A stretch of DNA of 64,000 nt, taken from Bacillus sp. S3 (GTDB lineage Bacteria > Bacillota > Bacilli > Bacillales > Cytobacillaceae). Positions 5,991-15,718 of the stretch are shown here, piece by piece. The stretch's first letter is position 1. The number at the start of each line of letters is the position of its first letter. The notes below the pieces were generated by a model. It did no database searches and was not told where the DNA came from. It saw only the letters and a program-made list of their open reading frames with translations. Where the stretch lies: contig NZ_CP039727.1 of assembly GCF_005154805.1 (NCBI RefSeq), positions 3,283,501 through 3,347,500 on the forward strand, written 5' to 3'. A program made the translations under genes and the position numbers.

Positions 5991-8792
5991 TCATAACCAA
6001 GTTTGAATATGCTCTACTAATTCAATAATCTTTCCCTTTTTCACTGGGATTGTTGGGATTGATTGTAAAAAGGATTTACCATATTTGGTAGTCACAATTC
6101 TTTTATCAAAGACAAATATGATGCCGCGGTCATTTTCTGTCCGAATTAATCGGCCAAATCCTTGTTTAAAGCGAAGAATGGCTTCCGGGAGCGAATATTC
6201 GCTAAATGCATTGCCTCCTTGCTTTACGATCAATTGACATTTCGCTTCTGTCAACGGCTCGTCCGGAGGGCTAAATGGGAGCCTTACAATGATAAGACAT
6301 GATAAGTCCTCACCGGGAATATCCACACCTTCCCAGAAACTGCTGGTTCCCAGTAGAATAGCCTTATCATAACGTTGAAAATTCCTTGTCAGCCTTGTGC
6401 GGCTGCCACTTGTAATTCCTTGAGCAATAAGAACATACTCATTTAAAAATCCACTTTCCTTAATCAACTCATGCGTTTTCTTCAGCATATCATAAGCAGT
6501 GAAAAGGATTAGCATTCTTCCTTTTGTTGCCTCCGCAATCGTGATAATATGTTCTGTAATCGCAATCACGTACTCGTCCATAGACACAGTATTTATTTCC
6601 GGCAAGTCTTCGGGAATGAGAAGCTGTACCTGATCTTTGTATTGGAACGGTGAAGGGATTGTCATCTGATTCGTTGAAATTGGATCAAGTCCAAGTTCCT
6701 GCATGATATAATGAAACGATTGATTAACAGATAACGTTGCAGAAGTCAGCACAACTGCCTTTTTCTTCTGAAAAAATTTCTCTTTCAGCTGTTCAGCCAC
6801 AAATGCTGGCTGGGCGATAAACGTTGTTATATTTTGCGGTGACCGTGTATCCATTTCAATCCATTTAACATCCTGTGATTCTTTAATAAAACAGTTAATT
6901 ACTGTATTTCGCAGTTCAGCAAGGTCATTAACGAATGTATTAATTTCTTCCATTTTACTTTCAGCCGTACTCGTAAATGATTGCTTTCCTTTTTGAACCC
7001 ATTCTAGGCGTTCGATGATAGCTGCGTGTAAATCTTTAAGTAAAAAGGCAAATCTTTCGGCACTATGAACGAGCCCATCTTTTTCCTTCCCACGATCAGT
7101 TTGATTAAATCTCACTTTAATTCGTTTCATTCCCTTTTTGTTTGGAAGCTTCGTTTTTGCGAAAAGAGCAATTAATTTAAAGAATTCATCCATTTCATAG
7201 GTAATGTCCATCACCATTTGATTTAATTTAGATGGTGAAATATGTTTCGTTCCTTTTTTAGGAATGGATGATAGAATCTTCTCTAATTCATAAAAGAGCT
7301 GTTTTTGTTCATAAATTCCAAATTGACCGATAAGCATCCGAGTAGATAAATAATCCAATGAATGGCCAAAAAAGTGGCTCGCCACTTTTTCAAGGTGATG
7401 ACCTTCATCAATCACAACATAACTCGTTTCAGGTAATATGGATCCTTCACCTTTAAGATCACTTAACAATAACGAATGATTAGTAATAATAATATCGGCA
7501 GCTTGTGCGTTGCTTTTTGCTCTTAAATAAAAATCTTGGTCTTTCCAGCTGTTATTTTGTAAAAAAACAGTTGGTTCATCCTTAATCTTATTCCAATAAA
7601 TCAGGCCGCCGCTTGAAAGATTTAATTCATCTTTATCACCAGTTTCCGTTTCAGTCAGCCAAACGAGGATTTGCATTTTGGTTAAAGTCGTATCATAATT
7701 ATCGGTTTCATCCATCAGCGTCTGATGAAACTTTGCTAAACTTAAATAATGATTCCTTCCCTTTAGAAGAACAGATCGTATCTTAAAAGGAAGAATTTTA
7801 ATTAAAAGCGGAATTTCGTTTTTTAAAATTTGTTCCTGCAGCTGAATGGTATGTGTGCTCACGATAATGGGAAGATGGTGCTGCTTTGAAAAGCAGGCAA
7901 TTGGTAGGAGATATCCAAGCGATTTACCAACTCCTGTTCCAGCTTCGATTAAGGCATGCCTTTGATTTTGAAATGATTCGTAGACTGCATCCATCATCTG
8001 AAATTGACCAGACCGCTTTTCAAAGAATTGAAAACCGTTTTTAATGAGCGCAATTTTGTCTTCTGCGCTCGAAGGATATTGTACATCCATTTTCTCTGGC
8101 GCTTTTTGACTTTCAATAGAACTCTTCTTTAATGCAATCTCATTATATATTTCAATTGACTCTGGTAATTTCTCCTGCTTATTGCTCATCATGTCGATCA
8201 TTTCATCTAAAAGTTGCTGCAGATCACTTTTTAACCCTCCGGATAAATGGGATAGCTGCCTGATTGTAAGATGCGGCAATAAAGAAAACCGTTTTAGCAG
8301 AATCAAAAATAATTCAGCCGTTACCTGTGCATCACTATCTGCTTGGTGCGGCCGGTCATGATTCAGCTTCTCCTTCTCAGCCAAGTCAGTAAGCTTATAG
8401 CCGTCCGCTGTGGGATAGAGAATTCGAGCCATTTCCACTGTATCTAAAACAGGACCAAAAAAACCTTCACAACCAGCCTGGATTAATTCTTCCTGAAGAA
8501 AAGATAGGTCAAATATTACATTATGGGCAACAAAATAAGCATCAGCCAGCAACGCTGTTACCTTCTTAGTAATTTCAGAAAACAAAGGTGCGCCCTTTAC
8601 CATTTCATCATTTATCCCGGTTAATTCTTCAATAAATGCTGGAATCGACTTTTGAGGATTGATGAGTGACGAAAACTTTTCCGTGATTTGTCCGTTTTCT
8701 ACCACTACAGCCGCAAATTGAATAATCTTATCACCTTTTTTTGGGAGGTTACCTGTCGTTTCCAAATCAATGACAACAAATTTATTTAACAT
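5991..8792 (-). CDS. dinG: DinG family helicase with N-terminal 3'-5' exonuclease domain
   Basis: Two-domain protein of 933 residues. The N-terminus is a DEDD exonuclease: D-x-E motif in VIDLETTG (residue 9 on), the middle Asp in VAHNVIFDL, and a final HQADSDA. The C-terminus is an XPD/DinG superfamily 2 helicase with Walker A EAGTGVGKS and a DEGH form of the DEAH box. The four Cys of an iron-sulphur cluster seen in Gram-negative DinG are not visible, which fits Gram-positive DinG, reported mainly as a nuclease. The ATG at 8790-8792 has GGGGTG upstream and gives MLNKFVVIDLETTG. A longer frame upstream has no convincing ribosome site. Confidence 0.93.
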   Translation of the reverse strand: MLNKFVVIDLETTGNLPKKGDKIIQFAAVVVENGQITEKFSSLINPQKSIPAFIEELTGINDEMVKGAPLFSEITKKVTALLADAYFVAHNVIFDLSFLQEELIQAGCEGFFGPVLDTVEMARILYPTADGYKLTDLAEKEKLNHDRPHQADSDAQVTAELFLILLKRFSLLPHLTIRQLSHLSGGLKSDLQQLLDEMIDMMSNKQEKLPESIEIYNEIALKKSSIESQKAPEKMDVQYPSSAEDKIALIKNGFQFFEKRSGQFQMMDAVYESFQNQRHALIEAGTGVGKSLGYLLPIACFSKQHHLPIIVSTHTIQLQEQILKNEIPLLIKILPFKIRSVLLKGRNHYLSLAKFHQTLMDETDNYDTTLTKMQILVWLTETETGDKDELNLSSGGLIYWNKIKDEPTVFLQNNSWKDQDFYLRAKSNAQAADIIITNHSLLLSDLKGEGSILPETSYVVIDEGHHLEKVASHFFGHSLDYLSTRMLIGQFGIYEQKQLFYELEKILSSIPKKGTKHISPSKLNQMVMDITYEMDEFFKLIALFAKTKLPNKKGMKRIKVRFNQTDRGKEKDGLVHSAERFAFLLKDLHAAIIERLEWVQKGKQSFTSTAESKMEEINTFVNDLAELRNTVINCFIKESQDVKWIEMDTRSPQNITTFIAQPAFVAEQLKEKFFQKKKAVVLTSATLSVNQSFHYIMQELGLDPISTNQMTIPSPFQYKDQVQLLIPEDLPEINTVSMDEYVIAITEHIITIAEATKGRMLILFTAYDMLKKTHELIKESGFLNEYVLIAQGITSGSRTRLTRNFQRYDKAILLGTSSFWEGVDIPGEDLSCLIIVRLPFSPPDEPLTEAKCQLIVKQGGNAFSEYSLPEAILRFKQGFGRLIRTENDRGIIFVFDKRIVTTKYGKSFLQSIPTIPVKKGKIIELVEHIQTWL

Positions 8793-8912
8793 TTTATTAA
8801 CACCCCAAACCTTCATTCCTTAAACGGTATCACAAAAGTCTTAAAAAAGTAAAAGAAAATAAACTTATATTGTTTCAAATTCTACCATTATCAAATGTAA
8901 AATTAAAACACG

Positions 8913-8937
8913 TAAAAAAAACCCCATTAATTGGGGA
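8913..8937 (-). terminator. Terminator of the panBCD operon
   Basis: The minus strand reads CCCCAATTAATGGGG followed by eight T residues, just past the panD stop. Confidence 0.9.
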
Positions 8938-8942
8938 TTTCT

Positions 8943-9326
8943 CTACATAATAGTTAGTGCCGGTTCATGATTGATTAGTTCCTTTATTCGGTTATATTCA
9001 TCCATAATGGCTACTTTTGGTGTGTGCGACTGGATTTTTTCTTCCGGAACAAGTGCATAAGAAATAATGATGACGATGTCGCCTACCTGGACAAGGCGGG
9101 CTGCTGCACCATTTAAACATATAACACCGCCCCCTCTTTCACCGGGAATGATGTATGTTTCCAGACGGGCGCCATTATTATTGTTAACAATTTGCACCTT
9201 CTCATTTGCCGCCATCCCTACAGCATCTAGAATATCTTCATCTATCGTAATACTGCCAACATAGTTTAAATTAGCCTCCGTCACAGTTGCCCGGTGGATT
9301 TTTCCATTCATCATAGTACGAAACAA
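8943..9326 (-). CDS. panD: Aspartate 1-decarboxylase proenzyme
   Basis: Pyruvoyl-dependent enzyme that makes beta-alanine from L-aspartate for pantothenate. The proenzyme has 127 residues, the usual length. The self-cleavage site Gly24-Ser25 is in NYVGSITID; Ser25 becomes the pyruvoyl group. Lys9 and Arg residues of the active site and the conserved NGAAARLV segment are present. It is the last gene of panB-panC-panD, all three steps converging on pantothenate, and is followed by a strong terminator. Confidence 0.97.
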   Translation of the reverse strand: MFRTMMNGKIHRATVTEANLNYVGSITIDEDILDAVGMAANEKVQIVNNNNGARLETYIIPGERGGGVICLNGAAARLVQVGDIVIIISYALVPEEKIQSHTPKVAIMDEYNRIKELINHEPALTIM

Positions 9327-9357
9327 AAAGTATTCCCCCTAGTTGCCCTATCTTTGT

Positions 9358-10206
9358 CTAATCGATCTGAATAATAACATTGTCTATTAAGCGAACCTTA
9401 GAAAAATTTACAGCAAGTGCAATGATAATGGTTCCATCTAATTTTTCCATTGGTTTTAATTGTGGATAGGATAGAATTTCAACATAATCAATTTTCGCTT
9501 TAGTTTCAGTCGTGATCATTTCCCTGATCATGTTCATTAGTCCTTTTGGATTCCGTTCACCCTGATCAATTGCCTTGCTTGCTGTTTGCAGGCTTCTAAA
9601 TAGAACTGCCGCTTGAAGTCTTTCGTCCGGAAGCAAATTTACATTGCGCGAACTTTTTGCAAGCCCGTCCGCTTCACGAACAATGTCAACAGCCACTAAT
9701 TCGATGGGAAAATTGAAATCAGAAATTAATCCATCCACGACTGCTACTTGCTGGGCATCCTTCTTACCAAAATAAGCCTTGGTAGGCGATATGATATTAA
9801 ATAGTTTTGTGAGGACTGTTGCCACCCCGTCAAAATGGCCGGGGCGCGACTCGCCGCATAATACATCGGTTCGTTTTTGGACAACTGCCTTTACTGAAGG
9901 TCCATGTGGATACATTTCCTCGACTGAAGGAAAAAAGATATAATCTATCTTTTCTGCTTCCGCCAAGGCTTGGTCACGTTCAAAATCACGCGGATATGTT
10001 AAATAATCCTCATTGGGTCCGAACTGCAACGGATTGACAAAAATACTTAAGACGACAATGTCATTTTCCTGCCTTGCTTGCTTTATTAATGTCAAATGAC
10101 CCTCATGAAGAAATCCCATTGTGGGGACATAGCCAACCGATTTCCCCGAAGCTTTTTCTCTCATTATTTCCGAGCGCATGTTCTTGATGGCGGTAATAAT
10201 CTTCAT
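9358..10206 (-). CDS. panC: Pantothenate synthetase
   Basis: ATP-dependent ligase joining pantoate and beta-alanine through a pantoyl-adenylate. The 282-residue protein has the nucleotidyltransferase HIGH-type motif as HEGH (residues 34-37) after GYVPTMG, the FGKKDAQQ segment, and a KSSRN motif equivalent to KMSKS. Its ATG overlaps the panB stop by 4 bases (10203-10206), so translation is coupled. Confidence 0.97.
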   Translation of the reverse strand: MKIITAIKNMRSEIMREKASGKSVGYVPTMGFLHEGHLTLIKQARQENDIVVLSIFVNPLQFGPNEDYLTYPRDFERDQALAEAEKIDYIFFPSVEEMYPHGPSVKAVVQKRTDVLCGESRPGHFDGVATVLTKLFNIISPTKAYFGKKDAQQVAVVDGLISDFNFPIELVAVDIVREADGLAKSSRNVNLLPDERLQAAVLFRSLQTASKAIDQGERNPKGLMNMIREMITTETKAKIDYVEILSYPQLKPMEKLDGTIIIALAVNFSKVRLIDNVIIQID

Positions 10207-11042
10207 TGTATACCTCCATATAGTACCTTCAGTTCATCTTCCTTCATTGTAAAAGAGTGCTTCTCTTCCGGGAATTGCTTATTTTTCACATCAGACGTAT
10301 ACGCTACTATCGATTCAACCATAAAGGGATTGACCGAATGGTATTGCTTCACAAATTTAGGTACCCGTTCAACACCGTATCCTAATATATCATGATAGAC
10401 CAGAACCTGACCATCTACATTCAGTCCTGCCCCGATTCCAATCACAGGAATCGAGATTGATTTTGAGACTTTTTCTGCAAGCTGCTTTGGTACACATTCC
10501 AACACAATTGCAAATGCCCCTGCTTCCTCTATTTCTTTGGCATCTTCAATCAACTTTTGAGCTTTGGCCGCATCTTTCCCTTGAACTTTATAACCGCCCA
10601 ATACTCCAACTGATTGTGGTGTCAGTCCTAAATGACCACAAACCGGGATCCCTGCATTTGTGAGGGCGGCGATCTTCTCAACGACCTCATCTGCACCTTC
10701 AAGTTTAACAGCATGGGCTCCAGCTTCTTGAAGAAGTCTTCCGGCATTTATTAAGGTATCTCTGATCGATAAATGATAGGTTAAAAACGGCAGATCAGCT
10801 ACGATAAATGTATCTTTTGCTCCACGTTTAACCGCTTTTGTATGATGGATCATATCATCCATTGTTACAGGAATAGTAGAGTCGTAGCCAAGTACAACCA
10901 TACCTAAAGAATCCCCAACTAAAATGACATCCACTCCGCCTTGTTCAGCCTGCTTAGCAGACGGAAAATCATAAGCCGTTAACATGACGATTTTTTCCTT
11001 ATTTTTCTTCATTTTCAAGAAATCTGTTGTTTGCTTCATCAT
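10203..11042 (-). CDS. panB: 3-methyl-2-oxobutanoate hydroxymethyltransferase
   Basis: First committed enzyme of pantothenate synthesis; adds a hydroxymethyl group from methylene-tetrahydrofolate to 2-oxoisovalerate. A (beta/alpha)8 barrel with metal ligands in VGDSLGMV and the LEG motif, plus the conserved [15 protein letters not shown] loop. The start is one of two tandem ATG codons at 11037-11042; GGAGGGAAAA lies directly upstream, and both give the conserved [11 protein letters not shown]-terminus. The gene sits about 50 nt behind an intrinsic terminator in its own leader, so premature termination may control it. Confidence 0.95.
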   Translation of the reverse strand: MMKQTTDFLKMKKNKEKIVMLTAYDFPSAKQAEQGGVDVILVGDSLGMVVLGYDSTIPVTMDDMIHHTKAVKRGAKDTFIVADLPFLTYHLSIRDTLINAGRLLQEAGAHAVKLEGADEVVEKIAALTNAGIPVCGHLGLTPQSVGVLGGYKVQGKDAAKAQKLIEDAKEIEEAGAFAIVLECVPKQLAEKVSKSISIPVIGIGAGLNVDGQVLVYHDILGYGVERVPKFVKQYHSVNPFMVESIVAYTSDVKNKQFPEEKHSFTMKEDELKVLYGGIQ

Positions 11043-11094
11043 TTTTCCCTCCTTAAAATAGGGGAGAGGTGACAAAACCTGCCAGCAAACAAAT

Positions 11095-11125
11095 AAAAAG
11101 ATCCTTCTGAAGGCAGAGGATCTTT
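11095..11125 (-). terminator. Intrinsic terminator in the panB leader
   Basis: The minus strand forms AAGATCC-TCTG paired with CAGA-AGGATCTT (one bulge) and continues TTTTTATTTG. It lies downstream of the pan promoter and about 50 nt upstream of panB, with no convincing promoter between, so it looks like an attenuator. Confidence 0.8.
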
Positions 11126-11248
11126 GTTACTCTTTTGCATGTTCCATCCCTCTGTCCCGGTCCGTTATACGGATCTAGGCAGAAACCTTTTTAATTATGA
11201 GTTTGGTTCACAGAAAGGTGCAGTTCTAGGAAGATACTGCCCAAGGAA
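11126..11248 (-). ncRNA. Structured panBCD leader, probable pan RNA motif
   Basis: The minus-strand leader carries CTAGATCCGTATAACGGA (stem TCCG/CGGA), then a purine-rich CCGGGACAGAGGGATGG stretch at about 11143-11179. A weaker second hairpin (GCAGT/ACTGC) lies upstream at about 11216-11240. A known cis-regulatory RNA class named the pan motif occurs upstream of panB/C/D in Firmicutes, sometimes in tandem. The assignment rests on position, the promoter upstream and the terminator downstream; I could not compare it with the covariance model. Confidence 0.6.
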
Positions 11249-11278
11249 ATTATATTACATTGTATAAGTAAAGCGCAA
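11249..11278 (-). promoter_or_regulatory. Sigma-A type promoter of panBCD
   Basis: The minus strand has TTGCGC (11273-11278), an 18-nt spacer and a perfect TATAAT (11249-11254), directly behind the birA stop and about 200 nt before panB. Confidence 0.65.
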
Positions 11279-11285
11279 GCATGGA

Positions 11286-12263
11286 TTAAACCTCAATATC
11301 GGCAGAATAAATATGGTGAACGAAACCAGTTTCATCCTCCAATTTTAATACTCCATCATCGGTTATCCCCAGTGCTTTTCCCTCGATGACATTTGTTAAT
11401 GTTCTTGCTCTTAGGATTTTTCCGATACTGACAGCATAGCCTTCCCATAGCAGCTTAATTGGATAAAAACCCTGTCCTAAATAAAGTAAATATAATTTTT
11501 CAAAATACTTGAAAATACTTCTGATTAATCCTGCTCGGGAAATTAGCTCGCCTTTTTCAATTGATAGCGAACTTGCCTTTTCTTGCAGCTCACTTGGGAA
11601 ATCCTCTTTGGCTTGGTTCACATTAATTCCGATCCCAATAATAATCGAATGAATGCGATCAGCTTCCGCTTGTAGTTCTGTTAAGATTCCAGTCACTTTT
11701 TTGCCGGACAATAAGATATCGTTAGGCCATTTTATCTCAGGCTGCAAACCGGTCTCCTCCTCCATTGCCTGAACAATGGCAACCGCTGTTAAAAGCGTCA
11801 GCTGGGGAGTTTTAATGAGGGGAATGTTTGGTCTAAGAATAAGACTCATCCAAATTCCTGTATATTTAGGAGAATGCCATTCCCGGTTCATTCTTCCCTT
11901 CCCGGAACGTTGTTCTTCAGCAATAATAACGGTTCCTTCCGGCGCGTCATCATTCGCGAACTGATGAGCAATTTTTTGTGTAGTTTCTACACTTTCTTCA
12001 TAATGGATGTTCCTGCCGATAAAGTCAGTTGTTAAGCCCAGCCGAATTTCGTCCGCTGTTATTCTTTCGGGAGTTTTTACAATCCGATATCCTTTATTTC
12101 TAACTGCCTCTAATTCAAAGCCGTCTTTTCTTAATTCTTCAATATGCTTCCAAACTGCCGTCCTTGAGCAGCCAATTAGTTCAGCTAGATGTTGGCCTGA
12201 TAAAAAGGACTCGCCAGCATCTGTAAAGGCATCTAGCAGCTTCTTTCTTATTTCTGACTGCAC
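11286..12263 (-). CDS. birA: Bifunctional biotin-protein ligase / biotin operon repressor
   Basis: Activates biotin to biotinyl-AMP, attaches it to carboxylases, and represses biotin genes through an N-terminal winged helix. The helix-turn-helix (about residues 20-60) contains GCSRTAVWKHIEEL. The ligase loop is SGKGRMNREW (120-129), a GRGR-type motif, and KWPNDIL holds the catalytic Lys. The start is a GTG at 12261-12263, giving MQSEIRKKLLDAF as in B. subtilis BirA. An upstream in-frame GTG at 12275 overlaps the AAGGAG box and cannot be used easily. The gene overlaps cca by 16 bases and ends the ypjD-to-birA cluster. Confidence 0.93.
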   Translation of the reverse strand: MQSEIRKKLLDAFTDAGESFLSGQHLAELIGCSRTAVWKHIEELRKDGFELEAVRNKGYRIVKTPERITADEIRLGLTTDFIGRNIHYEESVETTQKIAHQFANDDAPEGTVIIAEEQRSGKGRMNREWHSPKYTGIWMSLILRPNIPLIKTPQLTLLTAVAIVQAMEEETGLQPEIKWPNDILLSGKKVTGILTELQAEADRIHSIIIGIGINVNQAKEDFPSELQEKASSLSIEKGELISRAGLIRSIFKYFEKLYLLYLGQGFYPIKLLWEGYAVSIGKILRARTLTNVIEGKALGITDDGVLKLEDETGFVHHIYSADIEV

Positions 12264-13447
12264 GTCAATAGCCACTCCTTAATCTTCTGCTTGTCATTTA
12301 CTACTTGGTTATCTACAATTGCTTGCTCTATTTTCAGGAGAGTCTCTTTCAACCATGGACCCCCGTTTTGATTAAACCAGTTCATTAGGTCACCGCCTGT
12401 TACAGCCATGTCAGAACGCTTCTTAATCGGGAGTTGTTCATATACATCCAACCAGTGTTGAACTGTTTCAATTTCTTTTGACCCTTTTATTACGTTGAAA
12501 AGCTTTTCAGTAGAGAGAATGGTGTCATTTCCGGCAGCATATAAATCATAAACGGACCATTCATGTTCAAGCCTTTTACCGGCAAAATCCAATATTTGCT
12601 GAATTTCTCTTATTTCTTTTACAGGCAGACGCCACTCTCGTAAGAACGGCTCAATTGATTTTCCCTTCCATTCTAAACAATAAAGAAGTAATACCCACAT
12701 TTCTTTTTTATTTAGCCCCTTAGATTCAAGGCCCGTCAATTGAGCAAGCTGTTTTTTCTGATTAGCTAAACCCGGTAAAAAGGAAAATAAATTTGTATCA
12801 AGTAAAATCTTAATCGCATTGTTACAATCTTTTCCAACAAGGAGCTTTTCAAACTCCACTCTCTTCCGCTCAACAGCAATATTATTAAGCAAGGAGGCAA
12901 GCCGTTTTAATGCCCGAAGTGTTTCATCTTCGATTGAGAAAGATAGCTGACTGACAAACCGGACCGCCCTCATCATTCTTAATGCATCTTCCTGAAAACG
13001 GTCATTTGCAGAACCAACCGTCTGGATTACTTTGTTCTTAATGGCTGCTTGCCCGTTATAAGGGTCTATGAGCATACCATTTCGATCCATCGCCATCGCG
13101 TTCATCGTAAAATCCCTGCGTTGTAAGTCTTCGTTCAGATTACGAATAAATGAGACCTCTTTTGGTCTTCGGTAGTCCTGATAGTCCCCTTCCGTCCTAA
13201 AGGTGGTAATTTCATATGATTGATGATTGAACAACACGAGAACCGTTCCATGTTCAATACCAATATCAACTGTTTTCTGAAAAATTTCTTTTACTTCTTC
13301 GGGTGTAGCTGATGTGGCAATGTCTACATCACTAATTGGCTTATGCAGGAGATAATCTCTTACCGAGCCGCCTACAAAATAAGCCTCATATCCTGCATCC
13401 TCTAATTTTTCTAAGACGGGAATCGCAGATAAAAATGGTTCCTTCAT
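12248..13447 (-). CDS. cca: CCA-adding tRNA nucleotidyltransferase
   Basis: Adds or repairs the CCA end of tRNA. Class II nucleotidyltransferase with GGSVRD (after YFVG) and the metal-binding D-x-D in SDVDIATSA. The basic RRDFTMNAMAMDRNG and the EDALRMMRAVRF motifs of the neck follow. Length 399 residues is normal for Bacillus Cca without an HD domain. The ATG at 13445-13447 has AAGGTGA at suitable spacing; a GTG nine bases upstream lies in that box. It overlaps birA and follows bshA by 10 bases. Confidence 0.95.
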   Translation of the reverse strand: MKEPFLSAIPVLEKLEDAGYEAYFVGGSVRDYLLHKPISDVDIATSATPEEVKEIFQKTVDIGIEHGTVLVLFNHQSYEITTFRTEGDYQDYRRPKEVSFIRNLNEDLQRRDFTMNAMAMDRNGMLIDPYNGQAAIKNKVIQTVGSANDRFQEDALRMMRAVRFVSQLSFSIEDETLRALKRLASLLNNIAVERKRVEFEKLLVGKDCNNAIKILLDTNLFSFLPGLANQKKQLAQLTGLESKGLNKKEMWVLLLYCLEWKGKSIEPFLREWRLPVKEIREIQQILDFAGKRLEHEWSVYDLYAAGNDTILSTEKLFNVIKGSKEIETVQHWLDVYEQLPIKKRSDMAVTGGDLMNWFNQNGGPWLKETLLKIEQAIVDNQVVNDKQKIKEWLLTCSQK

Positions 13448-13457
13448 TTCATTCACC

Positions 13458-14585
13458 TTAATTCAACAGCTTAAAATAAAGCTGCTCATATTGTTCGAGG
13501 ATTTTTTCAGCCTTAAATTTTGTTTTTACGATATGTATAGAGTGACTTGAAAATTGATGATGGAGCTTGCGATCATTTAAAAGCGAAATGGCCTTTCCCG
13601 CTATATCCTCGACGTCAGCAACCTTACATAAATATCCGGTTTCGCCATGTTGAATCACTTCCGGTATACCTCCAACATTGGTCCCTATACAAGGAACTCC
13701 GCAAGCCATTGCCTCGAGTGCAACAAGGCCAAAACTTTCTTTTTCAGACAATAACAGCATTAAATCACTGATAGAATACAGTTCCTCGAGATTTTCTTGT
13801 TTGCCAAGGAAAATAACCTGGTCCTCGATCGAAAGTTTCCTGACAAGTTTACAAACGATTGTCATCTCAGGTCCGTCCCCAACCAGCAGTAATTTTGCCG
13901 GCATGACGGCTGAAATTTTGGCAAAGGTTTTCACCACATCTTGTACCCGCTTAACGGCGCGAAAATTAGAGACATGGATAATGACCTTTTCTTCTTCTTT
14001 AATCTGCAATTGCGTTTTTAAAGATGCCGCAGCACTTTTATGATAAATTCGTTCATCAATAAAATTATAAACCGTTTCGATTTGTTTATCCGGATTGATG
14101 AGCTCATATGTTTGATTAACTAGTGCATTGGAAACAGCTGTTACTGCATCTGATTTTTCAATACCAAATTTAATTGCATCTGTTAACGATGGATCGTAGC
14201 CTAATACTGTAATATCCGTTCCATGTAGGGTTGTGACAATTTTAAAATTTCTGTTTGACATTTGCTTTGCTAAGATCGCACAAACCGCATGTGGTATGGC
14301 ATAATGTACATGCAAAATATCTAATTTTTCCCGATTCGCTACCTCTGCCATTTTACTGGCTAATGCAATGTCATAAGGTGCGTATTGAAAAACCGAATAT
14401 TGATTCACTTCAACCTGATGATAATAAATGTTATGGTACATTTTATTTAATCGAAAAGGGAGGCTCGATGAGATGAAATGAATTTCATGCCCCTTTTCAG
14501 CAAGCATTTTCCCGAGTTCCGTTGCAACAACACCTGAACCCCCCACAGTTGGATAACAAGTAATCCCTATTTTTAGTTTCCGCAT
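13458..14585 (-). CDS. bshA: N-acetyl-alpha-D-glucosaminyl L-malate synthase (bacillithiol step 1)
   Basis: GT4-family glycosyltransferase that transfers GlcNAc from UDP-GlcNAc to L-malate. The GT-B fold is shown by the N-terminal [14 protein letters not shown] loop and by the C-terminal E-x7-E motif in [16 protein letters not shown] followed by GGIPEVI. The 375-residue length fits BshA. The ATG at 14583-14585 has a GGAG box 7 nt upstream and overlaps the bshB1 stop region, so bshB1 and bshA are translationally coupled and carry out consecutive steps. Confidence 0.95.
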   Translation of the reverse strand: MRKLKIGITCYPTVGGSGVVATELGKMLAEKGHEIHFISSSLPFRLNKMYHNIYYHQVEVNQYSVFQYAPYDIALASKMAEVANREKLDILHVHYAIPHAVCAILAKQMSNRNFKIVTTLHGTDITVLGYDPSLTDAIKFGIEKSDAVTAVSNALVNQTYELINPDKQIETVYNFIDERIYHKSAAASLKTQLQIKEEEKVIIHVSNFRAVKRVQDVVKTFAKISAVMPAKLLLVGDGPEMTIVCKLVRKLSIEDQVIFLGKQENLEELYSISDLMLLLSEKESFGLVALEAMACGVPCIGTNVGGIPEVIQHGETGYLCKVADVEDIAGKAISLLNDRKLHHQFSSHSIHIVKTKFKAEKILEQYEQLYFKLLN

Positions 14586-14587
14586 CA

Positions 14588-15298
14588 CTAATCTCCTATC
14601 AAATCATCCTTCAAAAGAAGGGGAACCTTCGTTTTAAAGCCTTCGGCATAGGTTACTCCAACCATTTTTCCAAACATTCTTTCCCTTGCCTCCACTGTTT
14701 CAATATAACCGTTTACCAGCGGTGTATCGATACTTTGGTCTGTTAACTCAAATTGGCTTTTGTAAGCACGTAAAGCCGCTAGCTTTCTATCGATAAATGC
14801 TGAAATATCAATGGTAAAGTCAGGCTTATGAAAGCCATTAATCATATAAAAATAGGTTCTTATAACGCGATGAGGCTCGTTCCATTTATCTGTTCTATAC
14901 TTTTTGATGCCTGCAGAGAAAACCGCTTCCTCTACCAAACGAGCACAATTTCCGTGATCGGGATGACGGTCGTCGAAATACGGAGCAAACACCACTTGTG
15001 GCTTGAATCTCCGAATAACACCAGCAATCTTGTTTATGTATGCTTCATTCAAAAGTAACCCTCTATCCGGAAAACCCAGTGAGGTGCGCAATGGTACTGC
15101 TAAAATTTCAGCCGCCCGGGCAGCTTCCTCTTTCCTTAGGCTGGGATTACCATTTGAGGAAAGATCAGCATCTGTTAAATCGCAAATGCCAATTCGCTTT
15201 CCCATTGACGCCAATTTTGCAATTGTTCCCGCCATACCGATTTCCACATCGTCCGCGTGGGCACCAAATGCCAGTATGTCTAAGTGGTTATTTTCCAT
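14588..15298 (-). CDS. bshB1: Bacillithiol biosynthesis deacetylase BshB1
   Basis: Zinc-dependent deacetylase of the PIG-L/LmbE family that converts GlcNAc-malate to GlcN-malate. The metal-binding [13 protein letters not shown] is near the N-terminus, and [10 protein letters not shown] holds the third ligand and the general-base region. FPDRG and the C-terminal YAEGF segment are also family features. The ATG at 15296-15298 is behind GGTGAAGG and gives an N-terminus like B. subtilis BshB1, overlapping the mgsA end by 11 bases. A longer frame upstream lies inside mgsA and lacks a better site. Confidence 0.93.
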   Translation of the reverse strand: MENNHLDILAFGAHADDVEIGMAGTIAKLASMGKRIGICDLTDADLSSNGNPSLRKEEAARAAEILAVPLRTSLGFPDRGLLLNEAYINKIAGVIRRFKPQVVFAPYFDDRHPDHGNCARLVEEAVFSAGIKKYRTDKWNEPHRVIRTYFYMINGFHKPDFTIDISAFIDRKLAALRAYKSQFELTDQSIDTPLVNGYIETVEARERMFGKMVGVTYAEGFKTKVPLLLKDDLIGD

Positions 15299-15707
15299 TT
15301 CCTTCACCATTCTCGTGGACGACATTTCTCCATTCCAATAAACCCAACTCAAGACCCCTTATTAGTAATTCGGCCGTACCCATATTGGTCGCAAGCGGAA
15401 TCGAATATACATCACAAAGTCTTACGAGAGCTGTTACATCCGGTTCATGGGGCTGCGCTGTTAAAGGGTCGCGAAAGAAGAAAATTGCGTCCATCTGATT
15501 TTTAGCGATCAAAGCACCAATTTCCTGATCTCCCCCAAGTGGACCTGATTTAAAACGCGTTACCGGTAATCCGGTTGCTTCATTTATACGCAAACCAGTT
15601 GTTCCTGTTGCGAAAAGAGTATGCTTGGCAAATATTGCCTGGTAGGCTGTAACAAATTGGACTAAGTCGTCTTTCTTTTGATCGTGTGCAATTAATGCGA
15701 TATTCAT
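15288..15707 (-). CDS. mgsA: Methylglyoxal synthase
   Basis: Converts dihydroxyacetone phosphate to methylglyoxal and phosphate, a glycolytic overflow route. The 139-residue protein has SGPLGGD (catalytic Asp60), FFRDP (Asp80) and PHEPD (His87 and Asp90), the residues equivalent to the active site of E. coli MgsA, and the phosphate-binding ATGTTG loop. It lies between dapB and bshB1. In bacillithiol-containing bacteria methylglyoxal is detoxified with bacillithiol, which may explain the neighbourhood; that link is inference. Confidence 0.96.
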   Translation of the reverse strand: MNIALIAHDQKKDDLVQFVTAYQAIFAKHTLFATGTTGLRINEATGLPVTRFKSGPLGGDQEIGALIAKNQMDAIFFFRDPLTAQPHEPDVTALVRLCDVYSIPLATNMGTAELLIRGLELGLLEWRNVVHENGEGNGK

Positions 15708-15718
15708 AAAACTAGCCC

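Noticed and set aside
11126..11248. T-box or ykkC-type riboswitch in the panB leader
   Set aside because: The T-box core (AGGGTGGNACCGCG) is absent, and the ykkC core (AGGGTTCCG with CTGGTCCGAGAG) does not match; the gene context favours the pan motif.
15003..15505. Overlapping + ORFs opposite bshB1 and mgsA
   Set aside because: Antisense frames of conserved enzymes with no ribosome site or recognisable product.
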